Assembly: GCA_947649495.1 (NCBI GenBank)
Contig: CANSRU010000004.1
Span: forward strand, 62,001 to 126,000
Origin: an uncultured Porphyromonadaceae bacterium
Lineage (GTDB): Bacteria; Bacteroidota; Bacteroidia; Bacteroidales; Muribaculaceae
Reading direction: 5' to 3'
DNA length: 64,000 bases
The notes under the pieces are model-generated. The model was not told the origin of the DNA. It worked only from the letters and a program-made list of their open reading frames with translations, and did no database searches. Within the stretch, counting starts at the first letter, position 1; each line of letters opens with the position of its first letter. Shown piece after piece: positions 7,025-15,771 of this stretch. The position numbers and the translations under genes were made by a program.

Positions 7025-10000
7025 ATGAATAAAAAGTTTAACGTATACGATAAATTCAATCTGTCTGACATCAACAAGGATGTCTTGGAGCAGTGGAAGG
7101 CCTCAGGGCTGTTTGAACAGAGCATGAAAGAACGTGAGGGATGCCCCTCGTTCGTGTTTTACGAAGGTCCTCCGAGCGCCAACGGTATGCCCGGCATCCA
7201 CCATGTGATGGCCCGTACCATCAAGGATATATTCTGCCGTTACAAGACCATGAAGGGATTTCACGTTAAACGCAAGGCCGGATGGGATACCCACGGCCTG
7301 CCTGTTGAACTCGGCGTGGAGAAGAATCTCGGTATCACTAAAGAGGATATCGGTAAGAAAATATCGGTCGATGAATATAATGCCGCCTGTCGTGCCGAGG
7401 TTATGAAATATACCCGCGAATGGGAAACACTCACATCATCCATGGGCTATTGGGTGGATATGGAGAATCCGTATATCACCTACGATAACCGCTACATCGA
7501 ATCCGTGTGGTGGTTGCTCCGTCAGTTGTACGACAAGGGATTCCTCTATAAAGGATACACTATCCAGCCATACTCCCCCGCGGCAGGTACCGGTCTGAGC
7601 TCCCATGAACTCAATCAGCCCGGATGTTACCGCGATGTCAAGGATACTACCTGCGTGGCTCAGTTTGAAATGACCGATCCGCTTGAAGTGATGACAGGGT
7701 GGGGTAAGCCTTACTTCCTTGCATGGACCACCACGCCTTGGACCCTTCCCTCCAATACAGCATTGGCTGTCGGCCCATCGATTGTCTACAACGTGGTGCG
7801 TACATACAACCCCTATTCGGGCAATAAGGAGACTGTGGTAGTGGCCGGTGCTCTCATGGGCTCCATGTTCAATGCCAAAGCCAAAGAGCTTGCGCTTGAA
7901 GAATATGCCAAAGGCGATAAACTCATTCCTTATCAGGTAGTTGCACAGCTTAAAGGTTCCGAACTGGTGGGGCTTCACTATCGCCAGTTGATTCCGTGGG
8001 TCAATCCGGGCGATGGCGCGTTCAGGGTTATCCCCGGCGACTATGTGACTACCGACGACGGTACAGGTATCGTTCATATCGCAGGCACGTTCGGCGCCGA
8101 CGACCTCCGTGTTTCCAAGCAGGCCGGCGTTCCGCCGTTGCATCTCATAGACCGCGATGGTAATATCCGTCCTATGGTTGATATGACCGGTCGCTTTTAT
8201 CTTCTTTCCGACCTCGACCCCGATTTCGTTGAAAAGATGGTCGATGTCGATGCCTATACCCCATGGCAAGGTAAATATGTGAAGAATGCATTCGACCCCA
8301 CCAAGACCGATAAGGACGAAACACTTGATGTGGAGATATGTATGTGGCTTAAACAGAACGATCTCGTGTTCAAAATCGAGAAGCATGTCCATAATTATCC
8401 ACATTGCTGGCGCACTGACAAACCGGTGCTCTACTATCCGCTCGACAGCTGGTTTATTCGCACCACTGCCGTGCGCGAACGTCTCATGCAGCTCAACGAG
8501 GGCATAAAGTGGAAACCGCAGAGCACCGGCACCGGCCGTTTTGGAAAGTGGCTCGAGAATCTTCAGGACTGGAATCTCTCGCGCAGCCGCTATTGGGGCA
8601 CTCCGCTCCCGATATGGCGCACCGACGATGCTTCTGAGGAGCTGTGCATCGACAGCGTGCAGATGCTTTACGATGAGATTGAGAAAGCGGTGGCCGCAGG
8701 TGTGATGAGCGCAAATCCATACAAGGAACGTGGCTTTGTGCCGGGCGATTATTCAAAAGCCAACTACGAGAAGATAGACCTGCACCGTCCTTATGTCGAC
8801 GATATTGTGCTCGTGTCGCCGTCGGGTAAACCGATGCACCGTGAGACAGACTTGATTGACGTGTGGTTCGATTCCGGTTCGATGCCTTACGCCCAGATTC
8901 ACTATCCTTTTGAGAACAAGGAGGGGCTCGATAGCGGTGAACTTTATCCGGCCGACTTCATAGCCGAAGGTGTGGATCAGACACGCGGATGGTTCTTCAC
9001 GCTCCATGCCATAGCCGGTATGGTGTTTGACTCGGTGGCTTACAAAGCCGTTATCTCCAACGGCCTTGTCCTTGACAAGGATGGCAACAAGATGTCCAAG
9101 CGTCTTGGCAATGCTGTTAATCCGTTCGAAGCCATAGAGAAATTCGGCTCCGATCCGCTGCGATGGTACATGATTGCCAACTCTTCGCCATGGGATAACC
9201 TCAAGTTCGACCCCGCAGGCGTGCAGGAGGCTTCACGCAAACTGTTTGCCACGCTTTACAATACATACTCATTCTTCGCTCTCTATGCCAATGTCGATGG
9301 ATTCGACAATTCGGCACCCGAAATACCGCTTTCGCAGCGCCCTGAGATTGACCGTTGGATAGTGTCACTTCTCAACTCTCTTATAAAGAATGTGGATAAG
9401 GCGCTCGACGATTACGAACCCACCAAGGCCGCGCGAGCCATCAACGAGTTTGTCAACGACCACTTGTCCAACTGGTATGTGCGCCTCAACCGCAAGCGCT
9501 TCTGGGGTAAGGAGATGGATCAGGATAAACTTGCCGCTTACCAGACCCTCTATACTTGTCTGGAGACCGTGGCGCTCCTGATAGCTCCTATCGCACCTTT
9601 CTTTGCCGACCGTCTGTATGCCGACCTAACTTCGGTTACGCGTGGCAATACGAAGTCCGTACATCTGATGCTGCTGCCTGAACCCGACGAGGCTGCAATC
9701 GACTCCGACCTGGAAAATCGTATGCACCTTGCACAGCAGATTACCTCCATGGTGCTCTCGCTCCGGCGCAAGGCCAACCTCAAGGTGCGTCAGCCGTTGA
9801 AGCGCATCATGGTTCCGGCCATCGACGATGTGCAGCGTTCGGCCATCGAATCTATGAAGGATTTGATACTCAACGAGGTCAATGTCAAGGAACTTGATAT
9901 GGTTTCGGCCGATTCCGGCGTGCTTGTCAAGAAGGTTAAACCTGATTTCAAGAAACTTGGTCCCAAGTTCGGTAAGCTTATGAAGCAGGCTGCCGCAGCC

Positions 10001-10456
10001 ATCCAGTCGCTCTCGCAGGCCGATATTACAGCGCTTGAGCGTGAAGGCAGTTTGGCTATCACCATCGAAGGTAATACCGTGATGGTTGACAGCGCCGATG
10101 TTGAGATTATATCCGAGGATATCCCCGGCTGGCTTGTGGCCAACGAAGGCAATCTTACAGTGGCTCTTGACATTACAGTGACCGATGAGCTGCGTCAGGA
10201 AGGTATAGCGCGCGATATAGTCAATCGTGTGCAGAACATCCGCAAGAGCCGTAACTACGACATTACCGATAAGATTACCCTTACATTTGCCCCATCGCCC
10301 CTTACCGACGATGCCATTGCTAATTTCGGCGATTATATCGCTCGTCAGGTGCTTGCCACGGCTGTTGTCATCGCCCCTGTTGCCGATGGAGCGGAGGGCG
10401 CCGAGGTTCTTGAACTCGACGAACTGAACATACCGACCGTTATTACGTTAAGTTAA
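7025..10456 (+). CDS. ileS: Isoleucyl-tRNA synthetase
   Basis: The 1143-residue class I synthetase charges tRNA-Ile. The first signature appears as the HIGH-type GIHH at 57-60, the KMSKR loop is at 689-693, and the CP1 editing domain contains the expected TTPWTLPSNTA segment. The length and the MNKKF...DKFNLSDINKDVLEQW opening fit the eukaryotic-like IleRS type that is common in Bacteroidetes. Such type-2 enzymes are often naturally less sensitive to mupirocin (family knowledge, not tested here). It leads a run of same-strand genes: a TraR/DksA-like protein 33 bases on, then lspA and a DUF4296 lipoprotein, an order I recall from other Bacteroidales. Confidence 0.96.
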   Translation: MNKKFNVYDKFNLSDINKDVLEQWKASGLFEQSMKEREGCPSFVFYEGPPSANGMPGIHHVMARTIKDIFCRYKTMKGFHVKRKAGWDTHGLPVELGVEKNLGITKEDIGKKISVDEYNAACRAEVMKYTREWETLTSSMGYWVDMENPYITYDNRYIESVWWLLRQLYDKGFLYKGYTIQPYSPAAGTGLSSHELNQPGCYRDVKDTTCVAQFEMTDPLEVMTGWGKPYFLAWTTTPWTLPSNTALAVGPSIVYNVVRTYNPYSGNKETVVVAGALMGSMFNAKAKELALEEYAKGDKLIPYQVVAQLKGSELVGLHYRQLIPWVNPGDGAFRVIPGDYVTTDDGTGIVHIAGTFGADDLRVSKQAGVPPLHLIDRDGNIRPMVDMTGRFYLLSDLDPDFVEKMVDVDAYTPWQGKYVKNAFDPTKTDKDETLDVEICMWLKQNDLVFKIEKHVHNYPHCWRTDKPVLYYPLDSWFIRTTAVRERLMQLNEGIKWKPQSTGTGRFGKWLENLQDWNLSRSRYWGTPLPIWRTDDASEELCIDSVQMLYDEIEKAVAAGVMSANPYKERGFVPGDYSKANYEKIDLHRPYVDDIVLVSPSGKPMHRETDLIDVWFDSGSMPYAQIHYPFENKEGLDSGELYPADFIAEGVDQTRGWFFTLHAIAGMVFDSVAYKAVISNGLVLDKDGNKMSKRLGNAVNPFEAIEKFGSDPLRWYMIANSSPWDNLKFDPAGVQEASRKLFATLYNTYSFFALYANVDGFDNSAPEIPLSQRPEIDRWIVSLLNSLIKNVDKALDDYEPTKAARAINEFVNDHLSNWYVRLNRKRFWGKEMDQDKLAAYQTLYTCLETVALLIAPIAPFFADRLYADLTSVTRGNTKSVHLMLLPEPDEAAIDSDLENRMHLAQQITSMVLSLRRKANLKVRQPLKRIMVPAIDDVQRSAIESMKDLILNEVNVKELDMVSADSGVLVKKVKPDFKKLGPKFGKLMKQAAAAIQSLSQADITALEREGSLAITIEGNTVMVDSADVEIISEDIPGWLVANEGNLTVALDITVTDELRQEGIARDIVNRVQNIRKSRNYDITDKITLTFAPSPLTDDAIANFGDYIARQVLATAVVIAPVADGAEGAEVLELDELNIPTVITLS

Positions 10457-10489
10457 TAAGCACATTATTAACATTCATCATTTACCGAT

Positions 10490-10870
10490 ATGAGCGAAAA
10501 GACCAGATATTCCGACGAAGAACTTCAGGAATTCAAACAATTGATTCTTGAAAAGTTGGCTAAGGCACAGCGCGACTACGAGTTGTTGAAAGCCGATGTC
10601 ACCAACACCGATGGCAATGATATTGCCGACACATCGCCAACATTCAAGGTGCTCGAGGAAGGAGCGAGCACTTTGAGCAAAGAGGAGTCCGGCCGGTTGG
10701 CTCAGCGGCAGATGAAATTCATCCAGCATCTGCAGGCGGCATTGGTGCGTATCGAAAACAAAACCTACGGCATCTGCCGCGAGACCGGTAAACTGATTCC
10801 CAAGGAGCGTCTGCGGGCTGTGCCCCATGCCACTCTGAGCATCGACATTAAAAATCAGACAAAGAAGTAA
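10490..10870 (+). CDS. TraR/DksA-type protein with degenerate zinc finger
   Basis: This 126-residue cytoplasmic protein has the DksA/TraR plan: an N-terminal helical coiled-coil (about 5-75) followed by a C-terminal finger (YGICRETGKLIPKERLRAVPHATLS, about 92-116). In canonical members the finger has four Cys ligands. Here only one Cys remains (GIC) and the others are Thr, Pro and His, as in the Bacteroidetes members I recall, so zinc binding is doubtful. DksA proteins bind the RNA polymerase secondary channel and work with ppGpp. The coiled-coil here suggests the same docking, but regulation by this protein is inference. It sits between ileS and lspA with short gaps. Confidence 0.8.
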   Translation: MSEKTRYSDEELQEFKQLILEKLAKAQRDYELLKADVTNTDGNDIADTSPTFKVLEEGASTLSKEESGRLAQRQMKFIQHLQAALVRIENKTYGICRETGKLIPKERLRAVPHATLSIDIKNQTKK

Positions 10871-10888
10871 TAAAAACTTTTTCTTGCA

Positions 10889-11545
10889 ATGAAAATATCT
10901 AAAGGGCTGCTTGCGTCCACAATCATCCTCTTGGTGATTGTGGCCGACCAAGTGCTTAAAATATGGGTGAAGACCCACTTCTATTTGGGCGAGGATCTGC
11001 ACATCACCGATTGGTTCCAGCTGTATTTCATCGAAAACAACGGCATGGCCTTCGGCATGGAATTCGGTAGCAAGCTCTTCCTGACGCTGTTCCGCCTTGT
11101 GCTTGCCGCGGCTCTTATATGGTATATCTGCAAGATTAAGAACCGTCCCGGAATAAAGACCGGGTTCGTTGTGTGTCTGGCGCTGATCATTGCAGGAGCT
11201 ATCGGCAATATTATCGACTGCGTGTTCTATGGCCTGATATTCGACAATCCTCTCCCTCCGTCAGTGGCCACACTGTTTCCCGAGGCCGGTGGCTACGGCA
11301 CTCTTTTCCATGGCCGTGTCGTCGACATGCTTTTCTTCCCGCTTTTCAGTTTCACATGGCCGCAGTGGATGCCCGGAGTGGGCGGACAGGAATTCCTCTT
11401 CTTCCAACCCGTGTTCAACCTTGCCGATGCTGCCATTTCTGTGGGCATGATTGTGATGCTTCTGTTCTACTCCTCACAGCTCGCCGGCCCGTCGACAGCA
11501 CTCACCGGCCAGTCAGAATCCGAATCTGAAACCATCGATGAATAG
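10889..11545 (+). CDS. lspA: Lipoprotein signal peptidase (signal peptidase II)
   Basis: The 218-residue inner membrane aspartyl protease cleaves prolipoproteins after lipidation of the Cys. It has four predicted transmembrane helices. The catalytic pair corresponds to Asp146 in VVDM and Asp180 in FNLAD. Upstream are the conserved ENNGMAFG (about 49-56) and GNIID (106-110) segments. It is longer than the 164-residue E. coli enzyme because of an insertion of about 30 residues between GNIID and VVDM, and extra residues before FNLAD. I believe such insertions are typical of Bacteroidetes LspA. Its substrates include the many lipobox proteins in this window. Its last 8 bases overlap the start of the DUF4296 lipoprotein gene. 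Confidence 0.93.
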   Translation: MKISKGLLASTIILLVIVADQVLKIWVKTHFYLGEDLHITDWFQLYFIENNGMAFGMEFGSKLFLTLFRLVLAAALIWYICKIKNRPGIKTGFVVCLALIIAGAIGNIIDCVFYGLIFDNPLPPSVATLFPEAGGYGTLFHGRVVDMLFFPLFSFTWPQWMPGVGGQEFLFFQPVFNLADAAISVGMIVMLLFYSSQLAGPSTALTGQSESESETIDE

Positions 11546-12383
11546 CAGCCGGTTGAGAATATTGGGCGTCATGTTTGCCGCCGCATTCCTTGTGGTGTCT
11601 TGCTCCAATCGTCCCGATGGGGTGCTCGATAAGGAAGCCATGGCCCGTCTGCTGGTCGATATCCACAAGGGCGAAAGTGTAGTTGAGGTAAACCCGCGTA
11701 TGTTTCCCACCGACTCGGCCAAAAGGGCATTCAAGCAGTCGATATACGCCAAACATGGAGTGAGCTCGGCCGATGCCGATTCTTCATTCGCATGGTATGG
11801 CTATCACATGGAAAAATACATGGAGGTCTACGAGAGGGTCGAGGAGCTGCTTGGCGATGAACTGGCCCGCGCCAACGAAATTGCCGGCGCCTCCGATGGT
11901 GGTATGCTTGAGATGAACATAGCCCTCGACGGTGATTCCGTCGATGTATGGCCCGGTATAAAATATCGCCGTCTGTCGCGCACCATGCCGTCCGACTTTA
12001 TCACGTTCAATCTCTCCACCGACCGTTATTGGGAACATGGCGATGTCTATTCGCTACGCTTCAAGACACTCGACACCCGTGGCGACATGCAGGTGGATGT
12101 GTCGGTTAACTATTCTGATGGCACGCACGAATATCTCTCCCGCAGGCTCATTGGCGAGGGGTGGCACGATGTGAAATTCGCTCTCGATTCGGCACGTTCC
12201 GCCACAAAAATCTCCGGAGCCATGTATTATCGGCCCCAGCCCGGCGAGGTGGCTTATGTCGACTCCCTCTCGCTCATCCGCACGCGGTGGGTTCCGCATC
12301 AGCGCCCGGCACGTGCCATCATGCAGCCACTCGGACGTAAAAAGCGCGGCCCCGCCTCCGGAACATTTCGTGACGACCGGTAG
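11538..12383 (+). CDS. DUF4296-domain lipoprotein
   Basis: The protein is 281 residues long. It has a lipoprotein signal peptide (lipobox VVSC, Cys about 22) and an N-terminal helical domain (about 30-115) with the LVDIHKGE and SFAWYGYHMEKY segments I associate with DUF4296. A beta-rich C-terminal half follows (about 120-265; strands such as SLRFKTLDTRGDMQVDVSV), ending in a basic tail. The start overlaps lspA by 8 bases, indicating translational coupling. Placement directly after lspA is typical in Bacteroidales. The function is unknown. The protein is probably exposed on a membrane surface, given its lipobox. Confidence 0.78.
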   Translation: MNSSRLRILGVMFAAAFLVVSCSNRPDGVLDKEAMARLLVDIHKGESVVEVNPRMFPTDSAKRAFKQSIYAKHGVSSADADSSFAWYGYHMEKYMEVYERVEELLGDELARANEIAGASDGGMLEMNIALDGDSVDVWPGIKYRRLSRTMPSDFITFNLSTDRYWEHGDVYSLRFKTLDTRGDMQVDVSVNYSDGTHEYLSRRLIGEGWHDVKFALDSARSATKISGAMYYRPQPGEVAYVDSLSLIRTRWVPHQRPARAIMQPLGRKKRGPASGTFRDDR

Positions 12384-12417
12384 AGTTTCCTCGTTCACAC
12401 ACTCGTTTGCTCTCAAC

Positions 12418-12624
12418 ATGCAGCGCATAATGGCCAATATCATCGAATATTGCGGCTGTCACTACCGCAATCACATCATCGAGCTATCCGACGATGGCAC
12501 CGTGCGCATTTTTCCGTTCCGGAGCGAAATCCACAGCACGCGCTTCATCGGTGGCCACATCCGTGTCACCCTCGCTGTCGATGCCTCCGGTGCTCCGACC
12601 CTCTGCGTGGAATCCATCAGCTGA
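12418..12624 (+). CDS. Small conserved-looking protein of unknown function
   Basis: A 68-residue frame begins 35 bases after the DUF4296 gene (alternative ATG at 12430, MANIIEYC). The sequence reads as a compact beta-rich domain with patterned motifs: NIIEYCGCHYRNHIIEL, IFPFRSEIHSTRF, GGHIRVTL. No signal peptide or membrane segment is visible. The frame is also open upstream through the DUF4296 3' end, but that extension is low-complexity shadow sequence. The regular strand pattern and the terminator just downstream argue that it is real and ends the ileS-lspA run. I do not recognise a named family. Confidence 0.6.
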   Translation: MQRIMANIIEYCGCHYRNHIIELSDDGTVRIFPFRSEIHSTRFIGGHIRVTLAVDASGAPTLCVESIS

Positions 12625-12660
12625 CATATATATAATATAGGTGAACCTGTAGGTATATTT

Positions 12661-12700
12661 CATCGCTTGTGGCTCCATAATGCCATAAGCGATGTCTTTT
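12661..12700 (+). terminator. Probable intrinsic terminator of the ileS-lspA run
   Basis: CATCGCTT (12661-12668) pairs with AAGCGATG (12687-12694), with an inner TGGC/GCCA extension, and is followed by TCTTTTTG. Confidence 0.65.
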
Positions 12701-12753
12701 TGTGTACAAAAAGCACTTTTTTCACACTGCGCGTTAAAAAACGCTATAAATAT

Positions 12754-12784
12754 TTGCATTCGGTTAATTCGCGCATTATATTTG
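12754..12784 (+). promoter_or_regulatory. Promoter of the small-protein/lipoprotein cluster
   Basis: TTG (12754-12756), a 20-base spacer and TATATTTG (12777-12784) match the Bacteroidetes consensus. The next ATG is 28 bases downstream. Confidence 0.7.
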
Positions 12785-12812
12785 TAACCGTACCAATCAA
12801 ATACCATGGCCT

Positions 12813-13025
12813 ATGAAACAACTGAAAATCCTATTGTACAATCTTTTGCATCTCCACGACATGGTTGTTGACAGCGATGCGTCTTATAAGGCCAAGAAGA
12901 TAATTCTTGGTGAGAATGTGGTTGTCAAATCGGGTGTCAAGCTGACATTGGCGGCGACTGAGGAGATTGAGGTGCGCTCGAATGTGGAGTGTGAGCCGGG
13001 GGCTGAATTTGAGTTCAAACATTAA
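12813..13025 (+). CDS. 70-residue protein resembling a surface-protein C-terminal module
   Basis: The sequence (YKAKKIIL, VVVKSGVKLTLAATEEIEV, VECEPGAEFEFKH) looks like the beta-helical module that caps many secreted Bacteroidetes proteins, in which an ITL...PGF...KAGS.F pattern repeats. Here it stands alone, with no signal peptide and a short helical N-terminus (MKQLKILLYNLLHLHDMV). It could be a cytoplasmic partner of the two lipoproteins that follow (14-base gap), a decayed end of a former larger gene, or a genuine mini-protein. It has a good promoter 28 bases upstream. Function unknown. Confidence 0.6.
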   Translation: MKQLKILLYNLLHLHDMVVDSDASYKAKKIILGENVVVKSGVKLTLAATEEIEVRSNVECEPGAEFEFKH

Positions 13026-13038
13026 AAACAGGTAGATT

Positions 13039-13845
13039 ATGCAATGGTATAGGTTCAATATGTTTTGGTGTACTATGGTCGCGCTGCTATGCATTCCGAT
13101 TTTATCATGCTCGTCCGACGACGAGCCGGTGGATGATTCGGTGGAAACTCCATTGGAAATAATAGATGCATCTGCTGAATATATTTGGAGTCCGTCAGTC
13201 ATGTGGATAGAGGCGCAGCCTGTCAATGCGGACGAGCATGCCGGACATGAGTGTTGTCCCAAATATGAGTGGAGATACTATAAACTTATCAATTATGAAA
13301 TTAATGGTGAAAAATATTATAGGGTTATACGTCAGAAGTTCGGTTACTTTTACGAACCATGGATTGACAATCCATATCAGGTGGGAACAGAACTATTCAC
13401 AGATAAATACATTAGATGCGAAGGCGAGAGGGTATATGGTCTGGATGTCAATACCGGTGAGGAGGTTCTGTTTCACGACTTCTCCACATGGCGGCCCGGT
13501 GGTGAGATTGCTATCGGCTCTCTCCCGACAGAAGGTGGAGAGCTGTATCCCGAACGTATTTCTGTCACCGACACCGATGATTGGATTCCCGACACCGATG
13601 GCATGATGCGGTGGGCGCGCATCAATGGTTCATGCGATTATATAAAGTATATTGGTAAGGTCAACAATGGCTACGGTGTGTTTGGCTACGGTGATGTTGA
13701 CGACCGCGACCCGATTGTTCCCGGTACAATCATTGTGCTCGCATATTCATGGTCACGCGGAATTATATACATGCACCCCGATTATTATAAGATAAGAGCT
13801 GAGAGTGACATCAATCTGAAATTTTTTGAATATCAAATGTATTGA
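13039..13845 (+). CDS. Unknown lipoprotein, paralogue 1
   Basis: The protein is 268 residues long with a lipoprotein signal (CTMVALLCIPILSC, Cys about 24) followed by the Asp/Glu-rich stretch SSDDEPVDDS. Such acidic residues after the lipid Cys are a known surface-export signal in Bacteroidetes. The mature domain has ECCPKYEWRYY, GEEVLFHDFSTW, GGEIAIGSLP and GYGVFGYGDVDDRDPIVPGTI. These are shared almost block for block with the next gene, so the two arose by tandem duplication. No catalytic motif or named domain is recognisable. The stop is 4 bases before the paralogue's ATG. Confidence 0.78.
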   Translation: MQWYRFNMFWCTMVALLCIPILSCSSDDEPVDDSVETPLEIIDASAEYIWSPSVMWIEAQPVNADEHAGHECCPKYEWRYYKLINYEINGEKYYRVIRQKFGYFYEPWIDNPYQVGTELFTDKYIRCEGERVYGLDVNTGEEVLFHDFSTWRPGGEIAIGSLPTEGGELYPERISVTDTDDWIPDTDGMMRWARINGSCDYIKYIGKVNNGYGVFGYGDVDDRDPIVPGTIIVLAYSWSRGIIYMHPDYYKIRAESDINLKFFEYQMY

Positions 13846-13849
13846 CAAT

Positions 13850-14623
13850 ATGTGTGCATCAAGATTTTTATGCGCTATGGTCGCGCTGTTGTGTATTCCG
13901 TTTCTGTCATGTTCGTCCGATGGCGGTCCGGTCGACGAGGATTATGAAATTGTTGAGAGTATAGATGCGTCCATCGGTTATGTATGGGGAGCATCCGACA
14001 TCGTATGGATTGAGGCTCAGCCTCTAAGCGGACTTTCTGATCCGGAGTGCTGTCATAAATATAAGTGGAAATGTTATGGCATTGGGTCTGAAAGTCAGCT
14101 TTATGGCCGGAGTTACAGCCGGGTTGTAAGATATAGGTTGAACAACCGCAAAGGTGAGTATTCGTTTAGTGAAGAAACCGCCACCAATCGCTATGTGCGC
14201 TACGATGGCAATAAGGTTTATGGCCTGGACGCGGCTACAGGCGAGGAGGTTCTGTTTCACGACTTTTCCACATGGCAGCCCGGAGGAGAAATTGCTATAG
14301 GTTCTTTCCCTACCGGTGGCGGTGAGTTATATCCCGAACGCATTCCGGTTACGGAATTGGAGAGACATTATCTGTCGCCACGTGGTCGTGTGTCTTACGA
14401 CTGTGTTAATGGGGGTTACGATTATCTGAAGTTTGTCGGTAAGATAAACGATGGTTACGGTATGTTCGGTTACGGAGATGTGGATGCTGACAATCCTGTT
14501 GTGCCCGGCACAATCATTCTGCTTGCCTACGACCGCAATATCGGTGTGGTATTCATGCACCCCGATTTCCATAAGATAGAACCCGATTGCGACCATTGCG
14601 TGAATTTCATTCTCGACGATTGA
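13850..14623 (+). CDS. Unknown lipoprotein, paralogue 2
   Basis: The protein is 257 residues long and starts at ATG 13850 (MCASRFLCAMVALLC). A TTG at 13826 in the same frame would overlap the upstream gene and is unnecessary. The lipobox is FLSC, followed by SSDGGPVDED. It shares with the preceding gene the blocks ECCHKYKWKCY, GEEVLFHDFSTW, GGEIAIGSFP, GELYPERI and GYGMFGYGDVDADNPVVPGTI. The middle section (about 70-110) differs most. It has no recognisable enzymatic motif. It converges on the LptF/G permease gene, with only 25 bases between the stops and no clear terminator. Confidence 0.78.
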   Translation: MCASRFLCAMVALLCIPFLSCSSDGGPVDEDYEIVESIDASIGYVWGASDIVWIEAQPLSGLSDPECCHKYKWKCYGIGSESQLYGRSYSRVVRYRLNNRKGEYSFSEETATNRYVRYDGNKVYGLDAATGEEVLFHDFSTWQPGGEIAIGSFPTGGGELYPERIPVTELERHYLSPRGRVSYDCVNGGYDYLKFVGKINDGYGMFGYGDVDADNPVVPGTIILLAYDRNIGVVFMHPDFHKIEPDCDHCVNFILDD

Positions 14624-14648
14624 CTGCCACCGGGCTTAAATCGCACGC

Positions 14649-15728
14649 TTAGCCTTTCGAGGCCTTGCGGTAGAGCACCACGGCTATCACGGCATAGATT
14701 ATGTTGGGAATCCACATGGCCACAGCCGGCGATGTGTAGCCCGATACGGCAAATGTGGAGGTGACGGTCATAAACAGGATGTAGCTGAAACTCAGCACCA
14801 GCCCTATGCCTATGTTCACACCCATGCCCCCCTTGACTTTGCGCGACGAGAGCGACATACCTATCACCGTAAGAATGAATGCGGCTCCCGTCATGGCAAA
14901 CCGGCGGTGATATTCTATCTCGAAGTTCTTGATGTTGGCCACACCACGGTCCTTCTGCCGCGATATGTATTCATCGAGTGCGGGGGTGGTCATTGTTTCC
15001 TGGTCGTTTTTTGAAATCAGGAAGTCGCGTGGCTCAATGGCTATGGTGGTGTCGAGCTTGGCACCGCGGCGTATCTCCTCGCGTGTACCCTTGAAGTCGC
15101 GTATCATATAGTCGCGCACCTGCCAATGGTGGAGCGAGTCGTAGCGTATGGTCTGTGCTGTGAGTCGCGAGGTAAGCTTCTTGTCCTTGAACGATTCGAG
15201 CGAGAATTTGTAGCCTGTCTTGGTGTTGTTGTCATAGCGGCTCATATAGGCAATGGTGCCTTTGTCCACCTGCAGCTGTATGTTTGCGCCATACTCCACA
15301 CGCTTGTTTTTCACGTAGGTGTTGGTGTAGTTTATTCGCTCCACATTGGCCGGCGGAATTATGTAGGCGCTGAGCAGGTAAGTGGCCACGGCTATCACGG
15401 TGGCCGATATCATGTAGGGGCGCAGAAGCCTGGGGTAGCTCATTCCCGACGATAGCATGGCTATTATCTCCGAGTTGTCGGCGAGCTTGGAGGTGAAGAA
15501 TATCACCGCTATGAATGTGAACAGCGGGCTGAACTGATTGGCAAAGTAAGGGAGAAAGTTGAGAAAGTAGTCAAACAGGGTGGCCTTGAGCGGCGCTTTC
15601 AGAAATGCGTCGAGCTTTTCGTTGATGTCAAACATCACCGTGATGGCAAGTATCAGTACGATGGCAAATATATATGTGCCGAGAAACTTGCCTATAATGT
15701 ATCGGTCGAGAATCTTTATCGGTTTCAC
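14649..15728 (-). CDS. LptF/LptG-family LPS transport permease
   Basis: The 359-residue inner membrane protein has the YjgP/YjgQ layout: three N-terminal transmembrane helices (about 13-120), a periplasmic beta-jellyroll-like segment (about 125-265) and three C-terminal helices (about 275-355). LptF and LptG form the membrane part of the LptB2FG transporter, which extracts LPS from the inner membrane. I cannot tell LptF from LptG by sequence alone. In Bacteroidales this permease commonly follows tgt, as it does here (43-base gap). The periplasmic part is rich in basic residues (NKRVEYGANIQLQVDKG), consistent with handling LPS. Confidence 0.86.
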   Translation of the reverse strand: MKPIKILDRYIIGKFLGTYIFAIVLILAITVMFDINEKLDAFLKAPLKATLFDYFLNFLPYFANQFSPLFTFIAVIFFTSKLADNSEIIAMLSSGMSYPRLLRPYMISATVIAVATYLLSAYIIPPANVERINYTNTYVKNKRVEYGANIQLQVDKGTIAYMSRYDNNTKTGYKFSLESFKDKKLTSRLTAQTIRYDSLHHWQVRDYMIRDFKGTREEIRRGAKLDTTIAIEPRDFLISKNDQETMTTPALDEYISRQKDRGVANIKNFEIEYHRRFAMTGAAFILTVIGMSLSSRKVKGGMGVNIGIGLVLSFSYILFMTVTSTFAVSGYTSPAVAMWIPNIIYAVIAVVLYRKASKG

Positions 15729-15771
15729 CGCTTGCTGCTGTTTTTTTGTTAGATGTTTACGGGGTGTTTCT

